Of a DNA stretch of 64,000 nt, positions 17,242 through 26,554 are shown piece by piece. The notes beneath the pieces are model-generated. The model did not search any database. It was not told the origin of the DNA and was given only the letters and a program-made list of their open reading frames with translations. A program made the translations under genes and the position numbers. Where the stretch lies: assembly GCA_947497485.1 (NCBI GenBank), contig CANMHB010000005.1, positions 124,001-188,000 on the forward strand. Direction: 5' to 3'. The first letter of the stretch is position 1. Each line of letters begins with the position of its first letter. Source of the stretch: Flavobacteriales bacterium. Its GTDB lineage: Bacteria > Bacteroidota > Bacteroidia > Flavobacteriales_D > Crocinitomicaceae.

Positions 17242-20200
17242 ATGAAAAGATTTTACATTGTTTTATTGGTAACATTCTCCATGTTAACCATTTCTAATTC
17301 ATCTTTCTCGCAGCAATGGGTAGAAATGATGAAAAATCCGAATGCTAATTTCTACGATACGCAGGCTGCGTTTGAAGAATATTGGGCTGGAAAAACAATA
17401 CAGAAAGGTAAAGGTTACAAGGCTTTTAAGCGTTGGGAACATTACATGAAGCCAAGAGTTTATCCCTCTGGAGATGTTACATTACCTTCAAAAAACTACA
17501 CAAATTACAAACAATGGGAAGCAGATCTTGCAGCTCAAGGTATACCAAAATCTACAAATGGAAACTGGACGATCATCGGTCCGGTTGGAAAACCTACAGG
17601 AGGTGGAGCTGGTCGTTTGAACTTCATTCGATTTGATCCGAACGATAGTCAGAAAATTTGGGTTGGAGCTCCTGATGGTGGACTTTGGAAAACAACAAAC
17701 GGAGGTACAAGTTGGTCAACAAATACGGATCAACTAACAACAATTGGAGTATCAGATATTGCTATTGATCCCACAAATACAAATACAATGTATCTTGCTA
17801 CTGGTGATAGTGATGGGTCGGACACCTATAGTATTGGATTATTAAAATCAACTGATGGTGGAAACACATGGAATACGACTGGACTAACATGGCAAACAAC
17901 TCAAGCTAGAACAATTGGAAGAGTTTTGATTAATCCATCTAATCCACAAATCGTAATGGTTTTTTCGAGTGCTGGAATCTTTCGTTCTACAAATGCAGGT
18001 GGAACATTTACAGCGGCAACTGGAACATTTGTCTGCAGTGATGCTGAATTCAAACCAGGTGATCCAAATACAGTTTATGCTTGTGGTACTTCTTTCAAAA
18101 GATCTACTGATGGTGGAGCATCATGGACTGCTGTGACTTTACCTTTAACTGGAATAGGTCGTCTGTCTATGGCTGTAAGTGCTAACAATGCTAATTATAT
18201 TTACTTGCTTGCCGCAAACAATACAGACAATGGTTATAAAGGGGTAATGCGTTCCACAAACAGTGGAACTAGTTTCACTTCACAATCGACTACTCCCAAT
18301 ATTCTCGGATTCGATACCGGTAGTGATGCAGGAGGTCAAGGTTGGTATGACTTGGCGATTGCAGCTTCTCCAACAAATGCTGAAGAAATTATTATAGGTG
18401 GAATTAATCATTGGAGATCTACAAATGGTGGAACCTCATGGACGCAAATTTCTCATTGGTATGGTGGTTTTAATAAGCCCTATGTGCATGCAGATGTTCA
18501 TGATATTCAATTCTTACCAGGTTCTGGAACAACAATTTTTTCTGCAAATGATGGTGGTTTCTTTAAAACGACTAATAGTGGTGGAAGCTGGTCAGATTTA
18601 AGTTCTAACTTGGCAATTGCTCAACAATATCGTTTTAGTTTATCAACTTCATCCGCAAGCATGATTTTAGCTGGCCACCAAGATAATGGTACGAATAGGA
18701 CAACCAATTTAACTGCATGGACTGAAGTTGGTGGAGGTGACGGAATGGATTGTTTTATTGATAGAACAAATAATAACCGTCAAATCTCTTCAGTTTACTA
18801 TGGTGACTATTCAAGAACATTAACAGGCGGAGCAACGTTTGCTGATATAACTGATCCTGCCGGACAAGGAGAATGGGTTAGCCCTATTCATCAAGATCCA
18901 GTTGATGCGAACATTGCCTACACAGGAGGGCGTGCAGCACTGTATAAATCATCAAATATTTGGGCAACGTCTGTAACTTGGACAACTATGGGCACACCAC
19001 CAGGTAATGGTTCTATTACAGAATTTGCTATTGCCCCAAGTAACAATCAAGTCATTTATTCACTTAAAGATGGTTCAGGAGGTGTATCTAAATCAACGAA
19101 CGGAGGAACAAGTTTCACTTCTTGTGCTAACCCCACCACTGCAGCATCACCCTCTTGGGTAGCAGTCTCAAATACTGATCCAAATGTGGTTTTTGTAGTT
19201 TATTCCGGATATTCTGCATCTAATAAAGTTTTTAAATCAACGAATGGCGGAACAAGTTGGACTAACATATCTTCAGGATTACCAAACGTACCAGTAAACT
19301 GTATCGTTTATCACAATGGTGCAGCAGGCGGTGATGGTATCTACATTGGAACAGACGTCGGCGTATATTACAGAGATAATGGCACAAACGCTTGGATTGA
19401 CTTTAGTTCTGGACTTCCAAATTGCGCAGTTACCGATTTAGAAATTTACTACGCAACCAATCGATTAAGAGCTGCGACTTTCGGAAGAGGAACCTGGGAT
19501 TCAGACTTATATTCGTCTGTACCAACTCCACCAGTTGCAAGCTTTACAGCAAATAATACAACTGTTTGTGTTGGTCAATCAGTACAATTTACTAGTACAT
19601 CTACCGGACAACCAACATCTTATAGCTGGACTTTTACAGGCGGTTCACCAGCAACAAGCACCGCTCAAAATCCAACAGTATCATATAGTACTGCTGGTAC
19701 TTACGCAGTTTCATTAACTGTCTCCAATGCAAATGGAAACAACACTTCTAATCAAACAAATTATATAACAGTAGTTGCAAATAATGGTGTTGCAATTCCG
19801 TTAACTGAAGGTTTCACTTCCACGACTTTCCCTCCTACAGGATGGACAAGTATTAACCTAGATGGAACAGACACAACTTGGATGAGAAGTGCAACTGTCG
19901 GGTATGCGCCAACTGCCGGAAATTCAATGGTTTTCTTAAACTGGGCGAAAGACGATACAGGTAATCAAGACGAAATGAGAACGCCAAAACTAAACCTATC
20001 TGGTTACTCTGCCGCTCAAATGACGTTTGATGTTGCATACGCAGCATATGATGCTACCTATGTAGATGGTTTAGAAGTTTTGATTTCTACGGATTGCGGG
20101 ACAACTTGGACATCTCTTTATAATAAAACAGGTTCAACGGTTGCTGCAGGAAATCTACCGACAGCGCCAGCAATCACCACATCATTTACCCCTTCTGCTA

Positions 20201-21576
20201 CTCAATGGAGAACAGAAACGATCAATTTAAATAGTTATATTGGGCAAACTGCAACAATTGCATTTAGAAATTTAGCAGGATATGGTAATAACCTATATAT
20301 TGATAATATTAACATAACTGGAACAGGGGTGCCTGTGGCTCCAACTGCAAGTTTCTCATCAACACCAACGACTACAGCATGTTCGGGTCAAACAGTACAA
20401 TATACGAGTACCTCAACAGGAAGTCCTACCTCTTATTCTTGGACATTTGCTGGTGGTACTCCTGCAACAAGCACCGTTCAAAACCCAACTGTGACATACG
20501 CATCTGCTGGAACCTATAATGTTTCATTGACTGTAACAAATTCAGTAGGTAGCAATACATCTAACCAAACAAATTACATTACTGTCAATTCAACTCCATC
20601 TCAACCAACTACCACTCCTGGTAGTCGTTGTGGAGCAGGTACCGTTTCACTTGGAGCAACTGCAGCAGCAGGAACTGTTAATTGGTATACATCCGCGACA
20701 GGAGGAACTTCAATTGGAACAGGAACTTCATGGACAACTCCAAATATCTCAACAACAACAACTTATTATGCTGAAGTAGTTTCAAATGGCTGCTCTTCAA
20801 CTAGAGTTCCTACTATTGCGACCATAAATCCGATCCCTACCGCAAATAATCCAGGTAATAAGTCAGTTTGTTTGGGAAGTGCTTTAAGTGCAATAAATTT
20901 CACTGGTAGTAGTACTTCTTCAACATATAATTGGACAAACACCAATGCAGGTATTGGTTTGGCTGCAAGTGGAACAGGAAATATATCTTCATTTACACCA
21001 ACATCTGCAGGAACGGCCACGATATCAGTAATACCTAATTTGAATGGATGTGATGGAAATCCAATTACATTTACGATTACAGTCAATACACCTCCAAGCC
21101 CAACGTTAGCAGCCTTTAATGCAGTTTGCGACTCGGATCCTGCTTTCACCTTATCAGGAGGAACTCCAACTGGAGGAACTTATTCAGGGCCAGGCGTATC
21201 CAATAATTCGTTTAATCCTTTAACTGCAGGAGCTGGAACACATACCATTACTTACACAGTAACTCAAAATGGCTGTACTGGATCTGCTTCATCAACAATT
21301 ACAGTTGAAGCATGTGCAGATATTGAAGAGACTGAAAAAGAATTAGTTCTAATTTATCCAAATCCAACTAGTGGTTCTCTTTCCATCACAGGTGAATCCC
21401 TTGCGAATTACAAAGAATTAGAATTAATAGATGCTGCAGGACGCGTAATAGCTAAATGGACAATTAATGGTAATCCAATGAACTTAGACCTTAGTGGCTA
21501 TGCAAACGGAAACTACAGCATTAAAATTTCAGGTTCAGAAAACCAAATTCTTAAAAAGATTCAAATTAAGAAATAA
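17242..21576 (+). CDS. Large T9SS-exported protein with BNR/VPS10-like propeller, PKD and adhesin-like domains
   Basis: The 1444-residue protein starts with a signal peptide (to about residue 24, SFSQQ). Residues 100-760 hold many BNR/sortilin-like propeller repeats (STDGGNTWNTT, STNGGTSWTNI and similar). A PKD domain follows (about 765-845), then a jelly-roll 'choice-of-anchor' type region (TEGFTSTTFPPTGWTS to IDNINITG, about 855-1030), a second PKD (about 1035-1115), Ig/PKD-like modules and a C-terminal T9SS type A domain (ELVLIYPNPTSGSLSITGES to the LKKIQIKK end). It should be exported by the type IX system and act at the surface or outside the cell, as a glycan-binding or adhesive protein or a peptidase. 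No catalytic site is evident. The two PKD domains are recent internal duplicates. Confidence 0.85.
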   Translation: MKRFYIVLLVTFSMLTISNSSFSQQWVEMMKNPNANFYDTQAAFEEYWAGKTIQKGKGYKAFKRWEHYMKPRVYPSGDVTLPSKNYTNYKQWEADLAAQGIPKSTNGNWTIIGPVGKPTGGGAGRLNFIRFDPNDSQKIWVGAPDGGLWKTTNGGTSWSTNTDQLTTIGVSDIAIDPTNTNTMYLATGDSDGSDTYSIGLLKSTDGGNTWNTTGLTWQTTQARTIGRVLINPSNPQIVMVFSSAGIFRSTNAGGTFTAATGTFVCSDAEFKPGDPNTVYACGTSFKRSTDGGASWTAVTLPLTGIGRLSMAVSANNANYIYLLAANNTDNGYKGVMRSTNSGTSFTSQSTTPNILGFDTGSDAGGQGWYDLAIAASPTNAEEIIIGGINHWRSTNGGTSWTQISHWYGGFNKPYVHADVHDIQFLPGSGTTIFSANDGGFFKTTNSGGSWSDLSSNLAIAQQYRFSLSTSSASMILAGHQDNGTNRTTNLTAWTEVGGGDGMDCFIDRTNNNRQISSVYYGDYSRTLTGGATFADITDPAGQGEWVSPIHQDPVDANIAYTGGRAALYKSSNIWATSVTWTTMGTPPGNGSITEFAIAPSNNQVIYSLKDGSGGVSKSTNGGTSFTSCANPTTAASPSWVAVSNTDPNVVFVVYSGYSASNKVFKSTNGGTSWTNISSGLPNVPVNCIVYHNGAAGGDGIYIGTDVGVYYRDNGTNAWIDFSSGLPNCAVTDLEIYYATNRLRAATFGRGTWDSDLYSSVPTPPVASFTANNTTVCVGQSVQFTSTSTGQPTSYSWTFTGGSPATSTAQNPTVSYSTAGTYAVSLTVSNANGNNTSNQTNYITVVANNGVAIPLTEGFTSTTFPPTGWTSINLDGTDTTWMRSATVGYAPTAGNSMVFLNWAKDDTGNQDEMRTPKLNLSGYSAAQMTFDVAYAAYDATYVDGLEVLISTDCGTTWTSLYNKTGSTVAAGNLPTAPAITTSFTPSATQWRTETINLNSYIGQTATIAFRNLAGYGNNLYIDNINITGTGVPVAPTASFSSTPTTTACSGQTVQYTSTSTGSPTSYSWTFAGGTPATSTVQNPTVTYASAGTYNVSLTVTNSVGSNTSNQTNYITVNSTPSQPTTTPGSRCGAGTVSLGATAAAGTVNWYTSATGGTSIGTGTSWTTPNISTTTTYYAEVVSNGCSSTRVPTIATINPIPTANNPGNKSVCLGSALSAINFTGSSTSSTYNWTNTNAGIGLAASGTGNISSFTPTSAGTATISVIPNLNGCDGNPITFTITVNTPPSPTLAAFNAVCDSDPAFTLSGGTPTGGTYSGPGVSNNSFNPLTAGAGTHTITYTVTQNGCTGSASSTITVEACADIEETEKELVLIYPNPTSGSLSITGESLANYKELELIDAAGRVIAKWTINGNPMNLDLSGYANGNYSIKISGSENQILKKIQIKK

Positions 21577-21592
21577 CATTGCAAACAAGTTA

Positions 21593-21619
21593 GAAAGGGC
21601 TGCCAATGGCAGCCCTTTC
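21593..21619 (+). terminator. Hairpin after the T9SS propeller gene
   Basis: A perfect 12-bp inverted repeat (GAAAGGGCTGCC / GGCAGCCCTTTC) with a 3-base loop lies 16 bases after the stop. The following T-tract is weak. Confidence 0.7.
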
Positions 21620-21680
21620 TCATTTAGTTAATTCAAAAGTGATAGAATAAATTTATTTTAAATTAAATATCAAAAAAGCA

Positions 21681-21710
21681 TTTGATATATTTAAAAATAT
21701 GTTATCTTTG
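21681..21710 (+). promoter_or_regulatory. Promoter of rpmH
   Basis: TTTG at 21681-21684 and TATCTTTG at 21703-21710, with an 18-base spacer, match the Bacteroidota consensus. The rpmH ATG is at 21747. Confidence 0.75.
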
Positions 21711-21746
21711 CAATCCAATTTTGAACACGATTTAAGATAAGATATT

Positions 21747-21905
21747 ATGAAAAGAACGTTTCAACCATCGGTAAGAAAGAGAAGAAACAAGCACGGATTC
21801 CGCAGCAGAATGGCTACAAAAAATGGTCGTCGTGTTTTGGCGTCTCGCAGACGTAAAGGAAGAAAGAAGCTTACAGTTTCTGATGAGCCAATGCACAAGC
21901 GTTAA
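21747..21905 (+). CDS. rpmH: 50S ribosomal protein L34
   Basis: The 52-residue product starts [20 protein letters not shown] and carries the universal L34 core [20 protein letters not shown], with a short C-terminal extension ([12 protein letters not shown]) typical of Bacteroidota. It has its own promoter and terminator. rnpA is not next to it here, unlike the usual dnaA-rpmH-rnpA context of other phyla. Confidence 0.97.
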   Translation: MKRTFQPSVRKRRNKHGFRSRMATKNGRRVLASRRRKGRKKLTVSDEPMHKR

Positions 21906-21927
21906 TTTCTCTTTAAAAATAAAATTG

Positions 21928-21957
21928 AGCCCTTTAAAAATTTTAAAGGGCTTTTTT
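21928..21957 (+). terminator. Terminator of rpmH
   Basis: The inverted repeat AGCCCTTTAAAA / TTTTAAAGGGCT is followed by TTTTT. Confidence 0.85.
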
Positions 21958-21996
21958 AATGAATGCTAAATTTCAAACGTGAACTAATTTTCAATC

Positions 21997-22027
21997 AAAA
22001 AAAAATTCCTCACTCGGAGGAATTTTT
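21997..22027 (-). terminator. Terminator of pckA
   Basis: On the minus strand an 11-bp stem (AAAAATTCCTC / GAGGAATTTTT) with a 5-base loop ends in a run of nine Ts. It lies 24 bases after the pckA stop. Confidence 0.85.
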
Positions 22028-22050
22028 ATCGAATTATTTACATTTAAAAT

Positions 22051-23664
22051 TTATTTAGCCAGAACCTTCGGTGCCGCAGCTAAAATTTCAGCACTTGTTT
22101 CAGAAGCAAATTTTTCAAAATTAGCGATGAATTTACTTGCCAAATTGTTTGCAGTAGAGTCGTAGGCATTTTTATCTGCCCATGTATTTCTTGGATTTAA
22201 TAATTCAGCAGGAACTCCTTCACAACTTACAGGGAATGCTAGATCAAATATTGGCAGTTTCTCAAAACTTACATTATCCAGTTTTCCGGTCAAAGCCGCT
22301 GTTATCATCGCTCGTGTGTATGAAAGTTTCATGCGACTGCCGACACCATAAGATCCACCAGACCAACCAGTGTTGATTAACCAAACTTTGATATCTGTAC
22401 CTTCTAGTTTTTCACCTAACAATTTTGCATATTTGGCTGGGTGAAGCGGTAAAAAAGCAGCTCCAAATCCTGCGGAAAATGTGGTCGTTGGCTCAGTTAT
22501 TCCTACTTCAGTCCCTGCAACCTTAGCGGTATACCCTGACATGAAATGATACATTGCCTGTTCCTTAGTTAATTTCGAAATAGGAGGTAAAACACCAAAC
22601 GCATCAGCAGTTAAAAAGAAAATATTTTTAGGAGCTCCTCCAATCGAAGGAACAGCAATATTATCAATGTGATGAATTGGATAGGAAACACGTGTGTTTT
22701 CAGTTATACTTCCATCTGTGTAATCAGGCGTCGAAGACTCTTTTTCAAATCCAATATTCTCCAATAAAGCTCCAAACTTAATCGCATCATAAATTTGAGG
22801 TTCCTTATCACGAGTTAGATCTATGGTTTTGGCATAGCATCCACCTTCAAAATTGAAAACTGAATCCGAAGACCAACCATGCTCATCATCACCAATTAAA
22901 CGACGATTTGGGTCTGACGATAATGTTGTTTTGCCCGTTCCTGAAAGCCCGAAGAAAACTGCAGTGTCACCATTTTCTCCAATATTTGCAGAACAATGCA
23001 TGGATAAAACATTTTTCTCATGAGGCAGAATAAAGTTCAGCGCTGAAAAAATTCCTTTCTTAATTTCTCCTGTGTAACCTGTTCCTCCAATTAAAATCAT
23101 TTTTTTGGTAAAATTCAACACCGCGAAATTATGTTGACGCGTGCCATCAATAACCGGATCTGCCTTAAAACTCGGTATACATACTACATGCCAATCAGGG
23201 CTAAAATTATCTAATTCAGCATCGGTTGGACGTAAAAACATGTTGTAAGCAAATAAATTTGACCAAGGCAATTCTGTTACAACACGAATATTCATCCTGT
23301 GATTTGAATCCGCACAAGCATATGCGTCACGAACGTAAACATCTTTTTCATTGAGATATGCTCGCATGCGGTTGAAAAGGGCATCAAACTTTTCTGGTGA
23401 AAAGCCAATATTTACATCTCCCCACCATACTGCATTTTCAGTTTTCTCGTCTCGAACAATGAATCGATCCTTTGGAGATCTGCCTGTAAATTCTCCAGTT
23501 TCGATTGCCAAAGCTCCTGTATCGGTTAGCATTCCTTCACCTGTAATGATGCAATCTTCAATAAGTTCAGCGGGGGTTAAGTTCCAGAACTGAGTTCCGA
23601 GATTCGCAAGTCCGATTGATTTTTCTAAATCAGCATTGGAACCAAATTTTCCTGTTAATTCCAT
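22051..23664 (-). CDS. pckA: Phosphoenolpyruvate carboxykinase (ATP)
   Basis: PckA converts oxaloacetate and ATP to PEP, CO2 and ADP, the entry step of gluconeogenesis. The ATP-type motifs are clear: GEFTGRSPKDRF (substrate Arg), the P-loop FFGLSGTGKTTLSSDPNRRL with the following GDDEHGW metal site, and the lid-region NTGWSGGSYGVGSRMKL. The 537 residues match the family. I use the ATG at 23664 (MELTGKFG); a TTG at 23682 adds six residues and is less likely. The gene is monocistronic, with its own terminator. Confidence 0.96.
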   Translation of the reverse strand: MELTGKFGSNADLEKSIGLANLGTQFWNLTPAELIEDCIITGEGMLTDTGALAIETGEFTGRSPKDRFIVRDEKTENAVWWGDVNIGFSPEKFDALFNRMRAYLNEKDVYVRDAYACADSNHRMNIRVVTELPWSNLFAYNMFLRPTDAELDNFSPDWHVVCIPSFKADPVIDGTRQHNFAVLNFTKKMILIGGTGYTGEIKKGIFSALNFILPHEKNVLSMHCSANIGENGDTAVFFGLSGTGKTTLSSDPNRRLIGDDEHGWSSDSVFNFEGGCYAKTIDLTRDKEPQIYDAIKFGALLENIGFEKESSTPDYTDGSITENTRVSYPIHHIDNIAVPSIGGAPKNIFFLTADAFGVLPPISKLTKEQAMYHFMSGYTAKVAGTEVGITEPTTTFSAGFGAAFLPLHPAKYAKLLGEKLEGTDIKVWLINTGWSGGSYGVGSRMKLSYTRAMITAALTGKLDNVSFEKLPIFDLAFPVSCEGVPAELLNPRNTWADKNAYDSTANNLASKFIANFEKFASETSAEILAAAPKVLAK

Positions 23665-23933
23665 ATTAAATTTTATTAGCAAGAAGCTAGATTAGATTGC
23701 AAAATTACAGCTTAGCATTCGATTGAAAACTGATTTTGATTAGTTTTTTCCAACAAGGAGAAATAATCCTGTTGACAAATAAAATATCATAAAAGAAAAA
23801 AAAAACGTATATTAATCTTAGTGTAATTTTAACACTTAGCTTGTTCGGTGTGGTATTTGATAATCAATTGTAAATCAAATTAAAATTGTTGATATCGTAA
23901 TTGTGCTCGACTTTTTCAAACCTTCGATTCTTG

Positions 23934-23941
23934 TAAATTTG
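23934..23941 (+). promoter_or_regulatory. -7 box upstream of the GH3C-serine hydrolase gene
   Basis: TAAATTTG matches the TAnnTTTG consensus 17 bases before the ATG. No -33 box is evident. The remaining 23665-23933 intergenic DNA shows nothing else I can support. Confidence 0.5.
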
Positions 23942-23958
23942 TATTTAAATAAACTTTT

Positions 23959-25857
23959 ATGTATTCAATAAAGAATTTTTCAGGCCGTTTAACCTTACTA
24001 ATCTGTTTCGTTTTGTTATTTTCCTTTTGTGTTGATCAAAAGCGAAAAGAAAACCTTACATTTAATGTTCCTACAACTTGGTATTCAAATGAACTTTCGC
24101 ATTTAAACAAACTCAAAGAATTTGAACAAGAACTAGAATATGAAAAAAGCCTCATTGCACTAAAAAATGAATCCAATGTTTTGCCATTTGGAAATTTAGA
24201 TGCCAAAATTACGCTTCTTAGTATTGGAGGAAATTCATCCGAATTCAAATCTGGAATGGAATTGTTTACAGATCTAACTGAAATTCATTTAAACAATTCA
24301 ACTGAGATTACAAGCGAGCAACTAAATTCAATCAATAATTCGGATTACTTAATTTTAAGTTTACATGCTATCAATAAAAACAATATTACGGACACATTAA
24401 CTAACGAATTGATAAGTAAACTCCCTGGGACGACCAAAAAAATTCTAGTAGTTTTTGGTAATGAAGAATTAATAAAAAACCTCAATTCGGATCCATTTAA
24501 TGCTATTATTTTAGCACATGAAAATCATAAAATCGCACAAAACAGAACGGCGCAATTACTTTTCGGTGCAATTGGTTGCAATGGGAAATTGAAAATGCAA
24601 TTATCCTCTTTTGAAAAAGAAACAGGTTTGGAAATTAAACCAAATGGTCGTCTCAAATTCACGAATCCAGAAGAAGTTGGAATTGATCCTGCTAAATTGA
24701 ATAAAATTGATGAAATTGCCTTGAATGGAATTAAATCTGGTGCTTATCCCGGTTGTCAAATCGTGGTTGCAATGAACGATAAAATTATTTTTAGAAAAAG
24801 CTATGGTTCCCAAACGTATGATGACAAAAAGAATCTAGTTGAAAATAATGATGTATATGATATTGCTTCGGTTACTAAAATAGCAGCCTCTACCCTACTT
24901 GCGATGCATTTATATTGGAAAAATAAATATGATTTATCTAAATCCTTAGGTGATTACATTCCAGAATTAACAGGTAAAACGGGATATGGCTCAATTATCA
25001 TTCGTGAAATGATGGCACACCAATCTGGTTTAACTCCTTTCATTCAATTTTACAAGAAAACACTTAAAAATGGTCAACTTAATTCTGAAATTTATTCAAG
25101 CACAGAAAAAGAAGGTTATGACTTGAAAGTGGCCGATGGGATTTTCATGAAACGCAGTTATGTTGATAGTATGTATAAGCAAATTCTTGCCACTCCACTC
25201 GAAGAGAAAAAATATAAATACTCGGACTTATGCTATTATTTTACCCAAAAAATAATGGAAAAACAAATTGGAGAAAGTCAAGATCAATTTTTACTTAAAT
25301 ACATTTATAAACCAATGGGGCTTCGCTTCGCACGCTACAAACCTTTAAACTTTTTTGATAAAGCTCAAATTGTCCCTACCGAAAAAGACATGGCCTTTCG
25401 AAAGCAGTTACTTCATGGAACTGTACATGATCCCGGTGCAGCAATGCTCGGAGGGGTTGCTGGACATGCCGGCTTATTCTGTAATGCAACTGACTTAGCT
25501 AGTATCATGCAAGTTTTTTTGAATAAAGGTAATTACGGTGGAATGCTATTTTTCGATGCTAAAACAACTACTGAATTCACAAAACAACAATTTAATGGAA
25601 ATAAACGAGGCGCAGGATTCGATCGGCCAAATGCAAGCGGAGGAGGAACTTGCGATGAATTAGCATCACAACAAAGCTTTGGTCATTCTGGATTTACAGG
25701 AACTCTCGCATGGGCAGATCCAAAAGACAAAGTCATTTTCGTGTTTTTGTCCAATCGTGTTCACCCAGATCAAGAAAATTGGAAGTTGCGCGATATGGGA
25801 ATTCGAACACAAATCCAACATGTTGTTTACGAAGCTGTCAATAGTCGTAAAAAATAA
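23959..25857 (+). CDS. Lipoprotein with a GH3 C-terminal-like domain fused to a class C beta-lactamase-fold serine hydrolase
   Basis: The 632-residue protein starts with a lipoprotein-type signal (LICFVLLFSFCVDQK, Cys about 24). Residues 50-225 resemble the C-terminal domain of GH3 glycosidases (KSLIALKNESNVLPFGNLDA and later FGAIGCNGKL). Residues 225-630 form a serine beta-lactamase/penicillin-binding fold with the SxxK motif in DIASVTKIAAS, a YSD-type second motif (KYKYSDLCYYF) and an HSG third motif (FGHSGFTGTLAW), so the catalytic set is present. Related Bacteroidota proteins of about 970-1000 residues carry a full GH3 catalytic domain first; here that domain is absent. Its likely work is on muropeptides or cell-wall fragments, which is inference. 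Confidence 0.8.
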   Translation: MYSIKNFSGRLTLLICFVLLFSFCVDQKRKENLTFNVPTTWYSNELSHLNKLKEFEQELEYEKSLIALKNESNVLPFGNLDAKITLLSIGGNSSEFKSGMELFTDLTEIHLNNSTEITSEQLNSINNSDYLILSLHAINKNNITDTLTNELISKLPGTTKKILVVFGNEELIKNLNSDPFNAIILAHENHKIAQNRTAQLLFGAIGCNGKLKMQLSSFEKETGLEIKPNGRLKFTNPEEVGIDPAKLNKIDEIALNGIKSGAYPGCQIVVAMNDKIIFRKSYGSQTYDDKKNLVENNDVYDIASVTKIAASTLLAMHLYWKNKYDLSKSLGDYIPELTGKTGYGSIIIREMMAHQSGLTPFIQFYKKTLKNGQLNSEIYSSTEKEGYDLKVADGIFMKRSYVDSMYKQILATPLEEKKYKYSDLCYYFTQKIMEKQIGESQDQFLLKYIYKPMGLRFARYKPLNFFDKAQIVPTEKDMAFRKQLLHGTVHDPGAAMLGGVAGHAGLFCNATDLASIMQVFLNKGNYGGMLFFDAKTTTEFTKQQFNGNKRGAGFDRPNASGGGTCDELASQQSFGHSGFTGTLAWADPKDKVIFVFLSNRVHPDQENWKLRDMGIRTQIQHVVYEAVNSRKK

Positions 25858-25860
25858 GCT

Positions 25861-26550
25861 TTGACCGTAAGCACTAAAGAAGGATTGATTCATGCTGAAA
25901 AAATTGCAATTCAGCTATTTGATCTAATTCAATTAAGAAATCTAATCCAAGCTGGAAAGGATGAATTAACCTTGAACAAGGAGATCTATGAACTTGCGAA
26001 AGAATGTTTTGGAATCGAAAAACATTGGCACAAACGTATCGTCCGTTCAGGATTAAACACGCTTCTTCCTTACAAGGAGAATCCTCCCAATCGTGTCATT
26101 CAGCCAGATGATATTCTCTTTTTTGATTTTGGACCAATCGTTGAAAAATGGGAAGCCGATGTCGGTCGAACTTATGTCATTGGTAAAGACCCTATCAAAT
26201 TAAAATTAAAAAATGACATCGAGAAAGCTTGGTTTGAAACAAAAGAGTGGTTTAACAAACAGAAATATTTAAAAGCTAACGAACTCTATGATTTTGCAAT
26301 TGAAAAGGCTAAGCAATATCAATGGGAATTTGGAGGTGAAATAGCAGGACACCTGATCGGTGAATTCCCACATGAAAAACTTGAATCAGGTAATTTTGGT
26401 TTATACATTCATCCAGAAAACAATCTTGATTTATTTTCAAAGGACTCAGAAGGGAAAGCGAGATTCTGGATTTTGGAGCTTCACTTTGTGGACAGAAAAC
26501 ATAAAATTGGCGGTTTCTTTGAACAAATCATTAACGACTTAACATTATGA
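25861..26550 (+). CDS. M24-family metallopeptidase-like protein (Xaa-Pro aminopeptidase fold)
   Basis: The 229-residue protein has the pita-bread fold signature. The metal ligands expected for M24 are visible: D in FFDFGP, D in WEADVGRTY, H in IAGHLIGEF, E in LELHFVD and E in GGFFEQIIND. KHWHKRIVRSGLNT precedes them. The start is a TTG at 25861, three bases after the upstream stop; no in-frame ATG exists near the N-terminus. It probably follows the serine-hydrolase gene in one transcript and is cytoplasmic (no signal peptide). Its substrate is unknown. Confidence 0.75.
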   Translation: MTVSTKEGLIHAEKIAIQLFDLIQLRNLIQAGKDELTLNKEIYELAKECFGIEKHWHKRIVRSGLNTLLPYKENPPNRVIQPDDILFFDFGPIVEKWEADVGRTYVIGKDPIKLKLKNDIEKAWFETKEWFNKQKYLKANELYDFAIEKAKQYQWEFGGEIAGHLIGEFPHEKLESGNFGLYIHPENNLDLFSKDSEGKARFWILELHFVDRKHKIGGFFEQIINDLTL

Positions 26551-26554
26551 TGAA

